The translations under genes were made by a program, and so were the position numbers. The notes under the pieces are model-generated. The model did no database searches. It was not told where the DNA came from and worked only from the letters and a program-made list of their open reading frames with translations. A stretch of DNA of 64,000 nucleotides from Paenibacillus gallinarum. GTDB lineage: Bacteria; Bacillota; Bacilli; Paenibacillales; Paenibacillaceae. How positions within the stretch are numbered: position 1 is the first letter of the stretch; each line of letters starts with the position of its first letter. Shown here piece after piece: positions 47,142 through 55,947 of this stretch. The stretch covers positions 185,044-249,043 of the forward strand of contig NZ_JACSQL010000008.1 of assembly GCF_014836635.1 (NCBI RefSeq). Direction: 5' to 3'.

Positions 47142-48158
47142 ATGTTAGGTGGCTTTACAAAAGATTTGGGAATTGACTTGGGAACGGCGAATACGCTCGT
47201 TTATGTCCGCGGAAAAGGAATTGTCGTAAGAGAACCATCCGTAGTTGCTATACGTACGGATACACAAGTCATTGAGGCAGTCGGAGAATCTGCCAAAAAG
47301 ATGATTGGTCGTACACCAGGGAATATTCGTGCGATTAGACCGATGAAAGATGGCGTTATCGCTGATTTTGATACAACAGCTACAATGATTAAGTACTTTA
47401 TTCGCCAAGCACAAAAACAGCGTTCTTTCTTCCATCGTCATCCGAATGTAATGGTATGTGTACCTTCCGGTATTACTGCTGTTGAACAACGCGCTGTAGA
47501 AGATGCAACAAAACAAGCAGGTGCACGTGAAGCTTATACCATTGAAGAGCCATTCGCAGCTGCGATTGGTGCTGATCTCCCGGTATGGGAACCAACAGGC
47601 AGCATGGTTGTTGATATCGGTGGAGGTACTACGGAAGTTGCAGTCATCTCTCTTGGAGGTATTGTAACAAGCCGTTCTGTACGTGTCGCAGGGGATGAAA
47701 TGGATGAGTCTATCATTCAATACATCAAGCGTCAGTATAACCTTATGATTGGTGAACGTACATCAGAACAGCTCAAAATGGAAGTAGGTTCTGCTCTTCC
47801 ACTGGATGCAGTAGAGACAATGGAGATTCGTGGTCGTGACCTTGTCACTGGACTGCCTAAGACGATTACCATTACATCTGATGAAATCAGCGAAGCTTTG
47901 GCAGACACAGTAGGCTCTATTGTGGAAGCTGTAAAAGTTACACTCGAAAAATGTCCACCGGAACTCGCAGCCGATATTATGGATCGCGGCATTGTTCTAA
48001 CAGGTGGTGGTGCGCTTCTTCGTAACCTGGACAAGCTTCTTGCTGGAGAAACAGGTATGCCTGTTATTGTAGCTGAGAATCCTTTGGATTGTGTAGCGAT
48101 CGGTACAGGTAAAGCGCTGGACAATATTCATTTATTCAAATCAAGAAGTAAACGCTAA
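47142..48158 (+). CDS. mreB: Rod shape-determining protein MreB
   Basis: A 338-residue actin homologue that organises lateral wall synthesis. The phosphate-binding loops [13 protein letters not shown] and [19 protein letters not shown] and the adenosine motif [17 protein letters not shown] are visible. It has GAAAGGGAG upstream. There is a long (231-bp) spacer before mreC, unlike the tight mreC-mreD junction. Confidence 0.97.
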   Translation: MLGGFTKDLGIDLGTANTLVYVRGKGIVVREPSVVAIRTDTQVIEAVGESAKKMIGRTPGNIRAIRPMKDGVIADFDTTATMIKYFIRQAQKQRSFFHRHPNVMVCVPSGITAVEQRAVEDATKQAGAREAYTIEEPFAAAIGADLPVWEPTGSMVVDIGGGTTEVAVISLGGIVTSRSVRVAGDEMDESIIQYIKRQYNLMIGERTSEQLKMEVGSALPLDAVETMEIRGRDLVTGLPKTITITSDEISEALADTVGSIVEAVKVTLEKCPPELAADIMDRGIVLTGGGALLRNLDKLLAGETGMPVIVAENPLDCVAIGTGKALDNIHLFKSRSKR

Positions 48159-48389
48159 GCCGCGATAGTTCGTACTTTCAGCCCGCTGGCTGCATCCGCC
48201 GCGAGCTGAGCCGGTATGGCCGTAGGTGTTGATGCGATATAGCATCAATGCTCCATTCATTTTTTATGTTGATGCTACTGTTGGGATCGCAAGAAAGTAG
48301 AGAACAGGCCTTTGGCCTCGCTACACTTGCTTTCCCTTTTTAAGTAGTAGACATGATTACGAAATAAGGGATGTAAGAGGGTGTTATAA
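48159..48389 (+). other. Structured non-coding spacer between mreB and mreC
   Basis: The stretch contains several inverted repeats: CAGCC-CGCT-GGCTG (48180-48193), TTGATGC-GATATA-GCATCAA near 48228-48247 with a T-run 14 bases later, and AGGCC-TTT-GGCCT near 48306-48318 enclosed by GAAAGTAG/CTAC..CTTTC. TTGATGC recurs a third time near 48270. The middle is GC-richer than the neighbours. No coding frame is convincing. Confidence 0.45.
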
Positions 48390-49256
48390 CTGTTTAAATG
48401 GCTTGGCAACAAAAGATTGTTTATTTTACTTGTTGGTATCATTATTTTTATAGCTCTAATGGGTTTCACTGTGGGGTCAAGAGCAGGACTATCCTTGCCT
48501 GAGAAATTCACCAAAGATATGGTTGGATTTGTTCAGCAAATTTTTTATAAACCTGCGTCTTATGTTTCTGGTTTTTTTGAAGATATAGCCAACCTGAAGA
48601 GACTTCAGGAAGAAAATGAAATTTTGAAAACAAAAGTTGCACAGTATAAACAGGATTCTGTTAGATACGGTAATCTCGCCGAGACGAACCAACGGCTTCA
48701 GGAAGATTTAAAGTTCACAGAAGAACAGAAGAATAGACATAACTATACACTTCGAACTGCACAAGTTATCAGTGTAAATTCTGATCCTAACAACCGAGTA
48801 CTGAATATCGACATCGGTGAGAACGCAGGAATTAAAGAAGGAATGGCAGTAACCTCCCTTGATGGACTGGTAGGTACAATTAGTCATGTAAGTAACTTTA
48901 CTGCGACCGTCACTCTTCTTACAGCACTCGACCCAAGCTCAAGCGATGCAAATGCGATTGCAGCCACCGTCGTAGGCAAAGAGAATAATACATTTGGCAT
49001 GATAGAAAAATTCGATCCTAAAACAGGTTATCTGCAAATGACGAAAATTTCGGAGAGTTCCAACATAGAAGAGGAAGATGTTATTATGTCTTCCGGGATC
49101 ATAGAAGGTTTTCCGAAGTATATGGTTATTGGCACTGTTAAGGAAATAGAAGTGAGTGAATATGGGTTGGCACAAGTAGCCTACATTGAGCCTGCGGCAA
49201 ACTTCACTGACTGGAAGGAAGTATTTGTTGTCATTCCTCCGGAGGTAACTCCATAA
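48390..49256 (+). CDS. mreC: Rod shape-determining protein MreC
   Basis: A 288-residue membrane-anchored wall-elongation factor. The N-terminal helix (about 10-28), the coiled coil (about 60-105, LKRLQEENEILKTKVAQYKQ) and the beta-rich MreC domain are visible. The frame reads FKWLGNKRLFILLVG immediately after an in-frame stop at 48387, so the start appears to be CTG 48390 with AGAGGGTG six bases upstream. The alternative TTG 48417 would lose the conserved NKRL segment and has no good site. The stop overlaps the mreD start. Confidence 0.9.
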   Translation: MFKWLGNKRLFILLVGIIIFIALMGFTVGSRAGLSLPEKFTKDMVGFVQQIFYKPASYVSGFFEDIANLKRLQEENEILKTKVAQYKQDSVRYGNLAETNQRLQEDLKFTEEQKNRHNYTLRTAQVISVNSDPNNRVLNIDIGENAGIKEGMAVTSLDGLVGTISHVSNFTATVTLLTALDPSSSDANAIAATVVGKENNTFGMIEKFDPKTGYLQMTKISESSNIEEEDVIMSSGIIEGFPKYMVIGTVKEIEVSEYGLAQVAYIEPAANFTDWKEVFVVIPPEVTP

Positions 49257-49789
49257 TGGCGGGGCGGAAGCAGGTACTCATCATTCTGTTGTTCTTCCTT
49301 TTTGTGCTCGAAGGCACGATTATGCCGTGGATCATTCCGGATGCGTTGCTTCCACGGATAGGTTATAACTTTGTGTATATTGCGATTTTGTTCGTAACGG
49401 TATACTATCACAGGCACACCGCATTAGTCCTTGGTATTATATTCGGGTTGCTGCATGACGTTGTTTTTTATGGACACATGATCGGACCGTATTCCTTTTC
49501 CATGGGACTAGCTGCATATTTACTGGGTCTTATTTTTAAGTCTCAGCGAACTACGATGCCTGTTATGATGATGGTTGCCATTTTAGGCAGTTTATTGTTC
49601 GATACGATTTTGTTTTTTATATATAAACTCTTTCAGCTCAATCATGTTTCCTATGACTGGGCGCTTGTAGAATACATGATACCTACGGTATTTATTCATT
49701 TTATATTTGCTCTTATTATCTATGTACCTTTGCGTAAACAGCTGGATAAGCTGTCTCGACATAGATCTCTAAGTAAGGATAAGACGTAA
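49256..49789 (+). CDS. mreD: Rod shape-determining protein MreD
   Basis: A 177-residue integral membrane protein with about five helices and the GIIFGLLHDVVFYG motif typical of MreD. The ATG overlaps the mreC TAA (TAATG), so translation is coupled, with CGGAGG upstream. It works with MreB and MreC in rod-shape control. Confidence 0.92.
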   Translation: MAGRKQVLIILLFFLFVLEGTIMPWIIPDALLPRIGYNFVYIAILFVTVYYHRHTALVLGIIFGLLHDVVFYGHMIGPYSFSMGLAAYLLGLIFKSQRTTMPVMMMVAILGSLLFDTILFFIYKLFQLNHVSYDWALVEYMIPTVFIHFIFALIIYVPLRKQLDKLSRHRSLSKDKT

Positions 49790-49865
49790 TGTTTTTGCAT
49801 TTTGCAAGGAAAAGAAGGAACTGCTGCGCTTCGGCACGAATGTTTGAGATGGGAGGGACAGGCTT

Positions 49866-50528
49866 ATGACAGTAAAATCGAATCATGTGACGATTAAAGG
49901 CATCAAGGACGGCCTGGTTTTTCTGATGGATGACGAGTGTGATTTAGAAGAGCTGCTGAGTGAATTACGATATAAACTGGAGCACAGCCATCAAAATATA
50001 TTGTCTGGTCCCATTATTCATGTAGATATCAAACTAGGTTCGCGTGTCGTTACCGAAGAGCAGAAAGATGCCATTCTTCAAATTTTGAAAAAGAAAGGCA
50101 ATCTACTGATCCGTTCCATTGAATCTCCGGATGCCAAGAATGACCTTAACGATGCAAAAGCGATTACGACCATCACTGGCATCATTCGGTCTGGTCAAGT
50201 TTTACATCATGAGGGTAACCTTCTATTACTCGGAGACGTAAACCCAGGCGGGACCGTCAGCTGTACGGGGCACATTTTTATTATGGGTGCGCTGCGCGGG
50301 ATGGCTCATGCCGGAAGTTCTGGTAATGAAGAAGCGATCATTAGCGCGGCACATTTTGCCCCGACTCAACTGCGAATTGCAGAGGTTATCAGCCGTCCTC
50401 CGGACGAATGGGAGAAGCGTGAAGCGGGAATGGAGTTTGCTTACTTGCAGAACGGACAAATGCAGATCGACAAAACGAGTAATATCGTTCGTTTGCACCG
50501 TGATTTTAACGCGTTTAAAGGGGTGTAG
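49866..50528 (+). CDS. minC: Septum site-determining protein MinC
   Basis: A 220-residue inhibitor of FtsZ polymerisation. The N-terminal domain (about 1-105) is followed by the right-handed beta-helix C-domain (GIIRSGQVLHHEGNLLLLGD, VNPGGTVSCTGHIFIMGALRG). The latter binds MinD. GGGAGG precedes the ATG. minD begins five bases downstream. Confidence 0.95.
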   Translation: MTVKSNHVTIKGIKDGLVFLMDDECDLEELLSELRYKLEHSHQNILSGPIIHVDIKLGSRVVTEEQKDAILQILKKKGNLLIRSIESPDAKNDLNDAKAITTITGIIRSGQVLHHEGNLLLLGDVNPGGTVSCTGHIFIMGALRGMAHAGSSGNEEAIISAAHFAPTQLRIAEVISRPPDEWEKREAGMEFAYLQNGQMQIDKTSNIVRLHRDFNAFKGV

Positions 50529-50533
50529 CATAC

Positions 50534-51328
50534 ATGGGAGAGGCGATTGTTGTCACTTCAGGGAAAGGCGGCGTTGGAAAAACAACGACATCCGCCAACA
50601 TAGGCACCGCACTTGCCTTACTCGGCAAGAAGGTATGTCTGGTAGATACAGATATCGGACTTCGCAACCTAGATGTTGTTATGGGCCTTGAGAATCGGAT
50701 TATATATGATCTGGTAGATGTGGCTGAGGGCCGGTGTAGATTAGGTCAAGCTTTAGTCAAAGACAAACGCTTTGATGAACTATATATGCTTCCTGCTGCA
50801 CAGACCAAAGATAAAAATTCGATATCCCCCGATCAGGTAAAAGATATCGTGTTAGAACTAAAAAAAGATTTCGAATATGTTATTATCGATTGCCCGGCGG
50901 GAATTGAGCAAGGTTTCAAGAATGCGATTGCGGGAGCAGATCAGGCGATTGTAGTAACAACTCCTGAGAATGCAGCTGTACGCGATGCTGATAGGGTTAT
51001 TGGTCTGCTTGAAAGTTCGCATGTGAAATCTCCTAAGCTTGTGGTCAATCGAATCCGTAATAATATGGTGAAATCAGGCGATATGCTAGATATTGATAGT
51101 ATTCTTCAAGTGTTAAACATTGACCTTATTGGAATTGTTCCTGATGATGAGCTTGTTATTAAAGCAGCAAACTTAGGTGAACCAACGGTTATGAATCCTG
51201 ATTCGCAGGCGGCTATTGCGTATCGTAATATAGCAAGACGTATTCTTGGTGATACAGTCCCGCTTATGTTGCTTGAACAGAAAAAAGGTGTGTTTACACG
51301 CTTTAAGAAATTTTTTGGAATGGGTTAA
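50534..51328 (+). CDS. minD: Septum site-determining protein MinD
   Basis: A 264-residue ATPase of the ParA/MinD family. The deviant Walker A is SGKGGVGKTTTSANIG; also DTDIGLRNLDVVMGLE and VIIDCPAGIEQGF. The C-terminal amphipathic helix (GVFTRFKKFFGMG) should bind the membrane. It partners MinC, encoded just upstream. Confidence 0.97.
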   Translation: MGEAIVVTSGKGGVGKTTTSANIGTALALLGKKVCLVDTDIGLRNLDVVMGLENRIIYDLVDVAEGRCRLGQALVKDKRFDELYMLPAAQTKDKNSISPDQVKDIVLELKKDFEYVIIDCPAGIEQGFKNAIAGADQAIVVTTPENAAVRDADRVIGLLESSHVKSPKLVVNRIRNNMVKSGDMLDIDSILQVLNIDLIGIVPDDELVIKAANLGEPTVMNPDSQAAIAYRNIARRILGDTVPLMLLEQKKGVFTRFKKFFGMG

Positions 51329-51509
51329 TTTAATTTATCTATACAAATGAAACAGCTAAACTTATGTTACATGTTTCTTCTTATGTTGTTCATCTTCGTG
51401 AGTACTTAAATATCGTGCTGTATTTACGGGATTGGTCTATTTTTGATCGTTCTCGTATTTTTGTCGGCACTGAAATAAATGAGATAAAAACTATTGTTAG
51501 CGAATGATT
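51329..51509 (+). other. Non-coding gap between minD and spoIVFA
   Basis: Together with the terminator and sigma-E-like promoter that follow, this makes a 307-base gap with no gene. I see nothing further in this first part. Confidence 0.4.
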
Positions 51510-51548
51510 AAAAGGCAATGGAGCTTAAAAGCTCCATTGCTTTTTTTG
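51510..51548 (+). terminator. Terminator of minD / mre-min transcript
   Basis: GCAATGGAGCT pairs perfectly with AGCTCCATTGC around four bases, followed by seven T. Confidence 0.93.
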
Positions 51549-51566
51549 ATATAAAAAGAAGGCTTG

Positions 51567-51596
51567 TTCATATTCATCTGTTCCTGCTCATAAAAT
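51567..51596 (+). promoter_or_regulatory. Sigma-E-type promoter upstream of spoIVFA
   Basis: TTCATATT (51567-51574) and CATAAAAT (51589-51596) separated by 14 bases match the mother-cell sigma-E consensus (xATATT and CATACAAT). It is 39 bases before the start codon. The spoIVF operon is sigma-E-dependent in B. subtilis. Confidence 0.7.
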
Positions 51597-51635
51597 CAAA
51601 TAGTGGAAGTATACCTCACTAGGAGGACTGAGTTC

Positions 51636-52532
51636 ATGGACATCAAACAAAATATAAAAGAACGAAGAAAAGAACGCATTAGGGAGCTTCTTGAACCCGA
51701 GACAAGCCATCTGGAGAAAAATTTGATGGGGCAGGAATTCATAGGACAAGGATTGCAGGAGAAACAGCAGCCTATAGAACAGCCGACAGAGCGGCTTTAC
51801 CGATATGAACGAACAGATCAGGCAGAAGAAGAACGGGACCCGGAAGTTCTATGGAAAAAGGGATACCGAGGCTGGGGGGAACTTCCTGAAGAAAGTCCTC
51901 CCGTCCGTCCGGGACGATTTAGGAGAGGTTTTATAAAAAGGCTTGCTGTCAGTGTCATATTGTTTGGAACAGTTCTAGGTGCATTCAAGTGGGATGCAAC
52001 TTTTCTACAGCCGGCCAAGCTGTTTATTGCTGACAGTCTTCACCGAGAGATGGATTTCACTGCTGCTACTGTATGGTATACAGATCATTTTGGCGGGGCT
52101 CCTTCTTTTCTTCCGATCTTTCAAAATGATGATCCGTCCCCGTTGAAAGTTTCTGCATCGCGTAAATATGTGACTCCGATACAAGGGACCATTGCGCAGC
52201 CGTTTGCGATTACAATGAAAGGTATTGAAATTGTTCCCGATTCAGATGGGGGAGGAATTCAACAAGTACAGAGTATGGACGCGGGACGGGTTATTGAAGT
52301 GAGCAAGAGTCCCGAGGTAGGAACTACGGTAGTCATTCAGCACACAGCGACACTTACTGGTATCTATGGTCGTCTGGAAGAAACCAGGTTAACCGTCGGT
52401 TCATGGGTAGAAGAGGGAGATCTCATAGGTCAAATCTCGGCAAGTACTTCGGAACAGGATCATACTTTTTATTTTGCACTTAAAGAAGGAGACACCTATA
52501 TTGATCCGACGGAAGTGATATCATTTGATTAA
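51636..52532 (+). CDS. spoIVFA: Stage IV sporulation protein FA-like (degenerate M23 domain)
   Basis: A 298-residue protein. The N-terminal 100 residues are charged and cytoplasmic; one membrane helix lies near 105-125 (FIKRLAVSVILFGTVLGAF). A LytM/M23-like domain is at about 195-295 (MDAGRVIEVSKSPEVGTTVV, IQHTATLTGIYGRLE) but the metal-binding His/Asp pattern of active enzymes is incomplete, as in known SpoIVFA. It holds SpoIVFB inactive until signalling from the forespore. AGGAGG precedes the ATG at 51636. Confidence 0.88.
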   Translation: MDIKQNIKERRKERIRELLEPETSHLEKNLMGQEFIGQGLQEKQQPIEQPTERLYRYERTDQAEEERDPEVLWKKGYRGWGELPEESPPVRPGRFRRGFIKRLAVSVILFGTVLGAFKWDATFLQPAKLFIADSLHREMDFTAATVWYTDHFGGAPSFLPIFQNDDPSPLKVSASRKYVTPIQGTIAQPFAITMKGIEIVPDSDGGGIQQVQSMDAGRVIEVSKSPEVGTTVVIQHTATLTGIYGRLEETRLTVGSWVEEGDLIGQISASTSEQDHTFYFALKEGDTYIDPTEVISFD

Positions 52533-53379
52533 TGTGATGGGTGTTCGGCTGTCCATGCATCCGGTATTTGTTCTCTTGATGATGCTGTCCGTTGCCACGG
52601 GACAGTTTATTGAACTCATCACTTTATTTGTGATTGTGTTTGTTCATGAATTAGGACACGCATCAGCAGCAGCACTGCTCGGTATCCAGGTAAAGTCTAT
52701 TCAAATGTTGCCGTTTGGCGGCGTTGCTGTCATTGAGGACAGAGGTGATTTGACGGCGGGAAAAGAAATCCTCATTTCACTAGCCGGACCTCTTCAGAAT
52801 GTAATTATGATAGGAGCTGCAGTAGGAATGCTCAGCTTACAATGGTGGGATGGGGAGTTTTTGATTTATTTTATTCAGGCGAATGCAATCATTGCCTTGT
52901 TTAATCTTCTGCCTATTCTTCCGCTCGATGGAGGAAAAATCGCTCAAGCTTTGATCAGCTTATTTCTTCCTTATTACAAAACACTCGTTATTACTTACAG
53001 GCTGAGCATTGTCGCTAGTGTCGTCATGATTCTAATCTCGTTGTCTCCATTCTTAATGAAGGAGTCAGGGAAGATAGAGTTAAACATTCTGCTTATGGGA
53101 TGTTTTTTACTCTATTCGGGGATCGAAGATTATCGCAATATACCTTACCGATTTGTTCGTTTTTTAGTTAATAGGGATAAGTTGTTTGCTTATCATCTAT
53201 CATCTGCTAGTCTTGCACAGCCAATAATTTCAATACCTACGAAACCTTTAGATACAATCTTGCGTTTATTTAAGAGAGAGAAATATCATATGATCTATGT
53301 CATGAATGCTAAGGGCAAGATCATAGGTGTTCTGCCGGAACAGCGCATTATTGAGTCATATTTCGAGAAAAAGGGGTAA
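52525..53379 (+). CDS. spoIVFB: Stage IV sporulation protein FB, pro-sigma-K processing site-2 protease
   Basis: A 284-residue intramembrane metalloprotease. The zinc motif HELGH is at residues 41-45 within a membrane helix; LPILPLDGGKIAQ near 130-142 supplies the third ligand Asp. There are about six hydrophobic segments and a C-terminal CBS-like part. It cleaves pro-sigma-K in the mother cell. The frame may start at TTG 52525, GTG 52534 or ATG 52537; the first overlaps spoIVFA by eight bases. Confidence 0.94.
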   Translation: MINVMGVRLSMHPVFVLLMMLSVATGQFIELITLFVIVFVHELGHASAAALLGIQVKSIQMLPFGGVAVIEDRGDLTAGKEILISLAGPLQNVIMIGAAVGMLSLQWWDGEFLIYFIQANAIIALFNLLPILPLDGGKIAQALISLFLPYYKTLVITYRLSIVASVVMILISLSPFLMKESGKIELNILLMGCFLLYSGIEDYRNIPYRFVRFLVNRDKLFAYHLSSASLAQPIISIPTKPLDTILRLFKREKYHMIYVMNAKGKIIGVLPEQRIIESYFEKKG

Positions 53380-53446
53380 TTCATAAAATAAGTGAGCGCG
53401 CGATTACTATTATTTTCTTTTTTTAAAAGTCTCTAGAGGTGAAGCC

Positions 53447-54637
53447 ATGAAACAAATGATTGTACACTGCCAACCGAACATAACGCAAATGGCACTTTTG
53501 GAGAAAGGCAAGGTAGTTGAGTACGCAGCAGAACGGACAGGGGAACGTGGATTACTTGGTTCTTTTTTTAAAGGACGGGTGGTCAATGTATTACCAGGTA
53601 TGCAAGCTGCCTTTGTGGATATTGGCCAGAAAAAGAACGCCTTTTTGTACATTGATGATGTATTGCACCCGCATTTGGATAAGCAGTCCGAGGTAAAACC
53701 TTTGATTACGGAACTACTTCATGTTGGTCAGGAGATCATTGTGCAGGTCTTCAAAGAACCTGTAGGAGGTAAGGGTGCTAGAGTGACGACACATTACGCA
53801 CTCCCTGGACGCTACATTGTATATATGCCGCTCGCTGGATACGTCGCTGTCTCCAAGAAAATTGCTAAAGAAAGTGAACGAAATCGGTTAAAGACAATTA
53901 GTGAAAAGTGCAGGACTGAGGAAGAAGGCATGATCATTCGGACCGTATCAGAATCGGAAAGTTTGGAATCTATTGATGGCGATTTGATTCAACTCCGTAA
54001 ACAATGGGAAAGAATTCAGTTCAAAGCAGAGACCAGTAACGCTCCACGCTTACTCCATCAGGACTTAAGTATTGTGCAGCGATTTATACGGGACAGCTAT
54101 ACAGAAGGCGGAGATGAATTTGTCATCGACGATGAACAAAGAGCTAAAGAAGCTGCAGCTTATTTTTTGGAAATGGTATATAGCGAAACTCCAAAAATTC
54201 ATGTACATCATAGTAATCAAACGGTGTTTGAAGCTTACGGAGTCCAAGAACAGCTTGAGAAAGATTTTAAGCGAAAAGTTTGGCTCGGCGGTGGCGGGTA
54301 TGTAGTTATCGATCATACGGAAGCTCTGACCGTAATTGATGTCAATACAGGAAAGTATATTGGCGGACGAAACCTTGAGGAGACCGTCACTGCAACTAAC
54401 CTCCAAGCCGCAGCGGAGATCGCTAGGCTTATTCGCCTTCGGGATATGGGTGGAATTATTATTATTGATTTTATTGATATGGAGAAGGAAGAAAACCGTA
54501 GTAGGGTCTTACGGACACTTGAGGTGGAAATTAAGAAAGATCGAACAAAGTCCGTTGTAGTCGGATGGACAAGACTTGGATTACTTGAGCTGACACGCAA
54601 AAAAGTGAGAGAAGAAAGCACACTTTTTATCGATTAG
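53447..54637 (+). CDS. rng: Rne/Rng family ribonuclease
   Basis: A 396-residue RNase E/G-type endoribonuclease. The S1 domain is at about 35-120 (FFKGRVVNVLPGMQAAFVDI); the 5' sensor/RNase-H-like region follows; the catalytic Asp residues are in TVIDVNTGKYIGG and IIIDFIDMEKEENR. The protein stops right after TRLGLLELTRKKVREES, so the Cys zinc-link and the small domain of E. coli RNase G are absent. B. subtilis lacks this family. It lies between spoIVFB and rplU, a position I infer to be usual in Paenibacillus. Confidence 0.9.
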   Translation: MKQMIVHCQPNITQMALLEKGKVVEYAAERTGERGLLGSFFKGRVVNVLPGMQAAFVDIGQKKNAFLYIDDVLHPHLDKQSEVKPLITELLHVGQEIIVQVFKEPVGGKGARVTTHYALPGRYIVYMPLAGYVAVSKKIAKESERNRLKTISEKCRTEEEGMIIRTVSESESLESIDGDLIQLRKQWERIQFKAETSNAPRLLHQDLSIVQRFIRDSYTEGGDEFVIDDEQRAKEAAAYFLEMVYSETPKIHVHHSNQTVFEAYGVQEQLEKDFKRKVWLGGGGYVVIDHTEALTVIDVNTGKYIGGRNLEETVTATNLQAAAEIARLIRLRDMGGIIIIDFIDMEKEENRSRVLRTLEVEIKKDRTKSVVVGWTRLGLLELTRKKVREESTLFID

Positions 54638-54654
54638 AAGGTTTGCAGAAATTA

Positions 54655-54683
54655 TTGATTTTTATAATCGAATCTGTTACAAT
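54655..54683 (+). promoter_or_regulatory. Sigma-A promoter of rplU
   Basis: TTGATT (54655-54660) and TACAAT (54678-54683), spacer 17. Transcription would start near 54690 and yield the L21 leader. Confidence 0.75.
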
Positions 54684-54689
54684 CACTAA

Positions 54690-54800
54690 GTATGTGTTTA
54701 GTATTCATTGCTGCACATGCTGCAACCGCTCCGATCAGGTTGAAGTACTACACTCCGTATGGACGTGCAGTCACCTGGATTAGGCGAGTCTGAGACATGA
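54690..54800 (+). ncRNA. Ribosomal protein L21 leader
   Basis: A leader of about 110 bases with the characteristic CTGCAACCGCTCCGATCAGG and paired GTGCAG segments, upstream of rplU. It is the position and general sequence of the L21 leader family of Firmicutes, which is believed to mediate autoregulation. Confidence 0.75.
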
Positions 54801-54814
54801 GGAGGTGCAAGCAA

Positions 54815-55126
54815 ATGTACGCAATTATTGAAACTGGTGGTAAACAATACAAAGTTCAAGAAGGCGATGTTCTTTTCATCGAGAAATTGAACGCAGCTGA
54901 TGGTGAAACTGTAACGTTTGACCGTGTTTTGGCTGTTTCCAGTGAAAATGGTTTGACTGCAGGTACACCGGTAGTAGCCGGCGCAACTGTAACAGCGACT
55001 GTTGAAAAACATGGTAAAGGTCAAAAGGTTGTTATCTACAAATACAAACCTAAAAAGAACTACCGTGTAAAACAAGGTCATCGTCAACCTTACACTAAAG
55101 TAACAATCGGCAAAATCCAAGCGTAA
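54815..55126 (+). CDS. rplU: 50S ribosomal protein L21
   Basis: A 103-residue ribosomal protein; [18 protein letters not shown] is the family N-terminus and [17 protein letters not shown] the conserved C-terminus. GAGGAGGTG precedes ATG 54815; an in-frame start six codons earlier has no support. It is first in rplU-prp-rpmA. Confidence 0.97.
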   Translation: MYAIIETGGKQYKVQEGDVLFIEKLNAADGETVTFDRVLAVSSENGLTAGTPVVAGATVTATVEKHGKGQKVVIYKYKPKKNYRVKQGHRQPYTKVTIGKIQA

Positions 55127-55138
55127 GAGGGTGGAACA

Positions 55139-55471
55139 GTGATTACTGTACACATTTTTCGTCTTAGTGATGGCAGCATTCGTGGTTTTTCAGTGAAGGG
55201 CCATGCGAATTATGCAAAAGCCGGTGAAGATATTGTATGTGCGGGTGTATCTGCCGTAACTGTGGGTGCCGTGAATTCAATTGAAGCCCTTACGGGTGTT
55301 CAACTTGATGCGGAAATGGAGCATGGTTTTGTCAGTGCTTATCTTCCTTCCGGAATTCAGGACAATATCTATTCTCAGGTACAGCTGCTGCTTGAATCAC
55401 TTGTGGTAATGCTGAATTCGATTGTCGATTCATACGGTGAGTATATTCAGATAAAGCAGCACAATAACTAA
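55139..55471 (+). CDS. prp: Ribosomal-processing cysteine protease Prp
   Basis: A 110-residue protease that removes the N-terminal extension of L27. The catalytic His22 and Cys34 are both seen in GHANYAKAGEDIVCAGVSAV. Its location between rplU and rpmA is the diagnostic arrangement. The start is GTG 55139 with GAGGGTGG upstream. Confidence 0.94.
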   Translation: MITVHIFRLSDGSIRGFSVKGHANYAKAGEDIVCAGVSAVTVGAVNSIEALTGVQLDAEMEHGFVSAYLPSGIQDNIYSQVQLLLESLVVMLNSIVDSYGEYIQIKQHNN

Positions 55472-55489
55472 AGAAGGAGGTAGACTACA

Positions 55490-55801
55490 ATGTTAAAATT
55501 GGATCTTCAGTTATTCGCATCCAAAAAAGGGGTAGGTTCCACAAAGAACGGTCGTGATTCCCAGTCTAAACGTCTTGGTGTTAAACGTGCAGACGGTCAG
55601 ACAGTTAGTGGTGGTAGCATCCTTGTTCGTCAACGTGGAACGAAAATTCATCCAGGTACGAACGTAGGTATCGGTAAAGATGATACTTTGTTTGCGAAAG
55701 TGGAAGGCGTTGTTAAATTTGAACGTTTGGGCCGCGATCGCAAAAAAGTGAGCGTCTACCCTGTTGATGTTGCTCCTGTAGCAGCTGCAGTAGAAGCGTA
55801 A
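55490..55801 (+). CDS. rpmA: 50S ribosomal protein L27
   Basis: A 103-residue ribosomal protein. The N-terminal extension MLKLDLQLF followed by [15 protein letters not shown] is the Prp cleavage site type known from Firmicutes; cleavage after Phe9 exposes the mature N-terminus that reaches the peptidyl-transferase centre. AGAAGGAGG precedes the ATG. A strong terminator follows. Confidence 0.97.
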   Translation: MLKLDLQLFASKKGVGSTKNGRDSQSKRLGVKRADGQTVSGGSILVRQRGTKIHPGTNVGIGKDDTLFAKVEGVVKFERLGRDRKKVSVYPVDVAPVAAAVEA

Positions 55802-55820
55802 TAAGGCATTTAAGCCTAAG

Positions 55821-55853
55821 GAGCCTTCGGCATGTTTGCCGAAGGCTTTTTTT
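55821..55853 (+). terminator. Terminator of the rplU-prp-rpmA operon
   Basis: AGCCTTCGGCA pairs perfectly with TGCCGAAGGCT around four bases, followed by seven T. Confidence 0.94.
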
Positions 55854-55884
55854 ATACCGTGTTACTGTCTGATAACTTTGTGTG

Positions 55885-55920
55885 TGATATACTGCCTGTA
55901 TAGCCTGAAGGTAAAGGCTA
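55885..55920 (+). promoter_or_regulatory. Extended -10 promoter and leader hairpin of the spo0B-like gene
   Basis: TGATATACT (TATACT at 55888-55893) is an extended -10; a perfect TAGCCT/AGGCTA stem (55901-55920) would lie at the very 5' end of the transcript. Confidence 0.45.
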
Positions 55921-55947
55921 ACAAGATTTGATGAACGGGGAGAAGTT

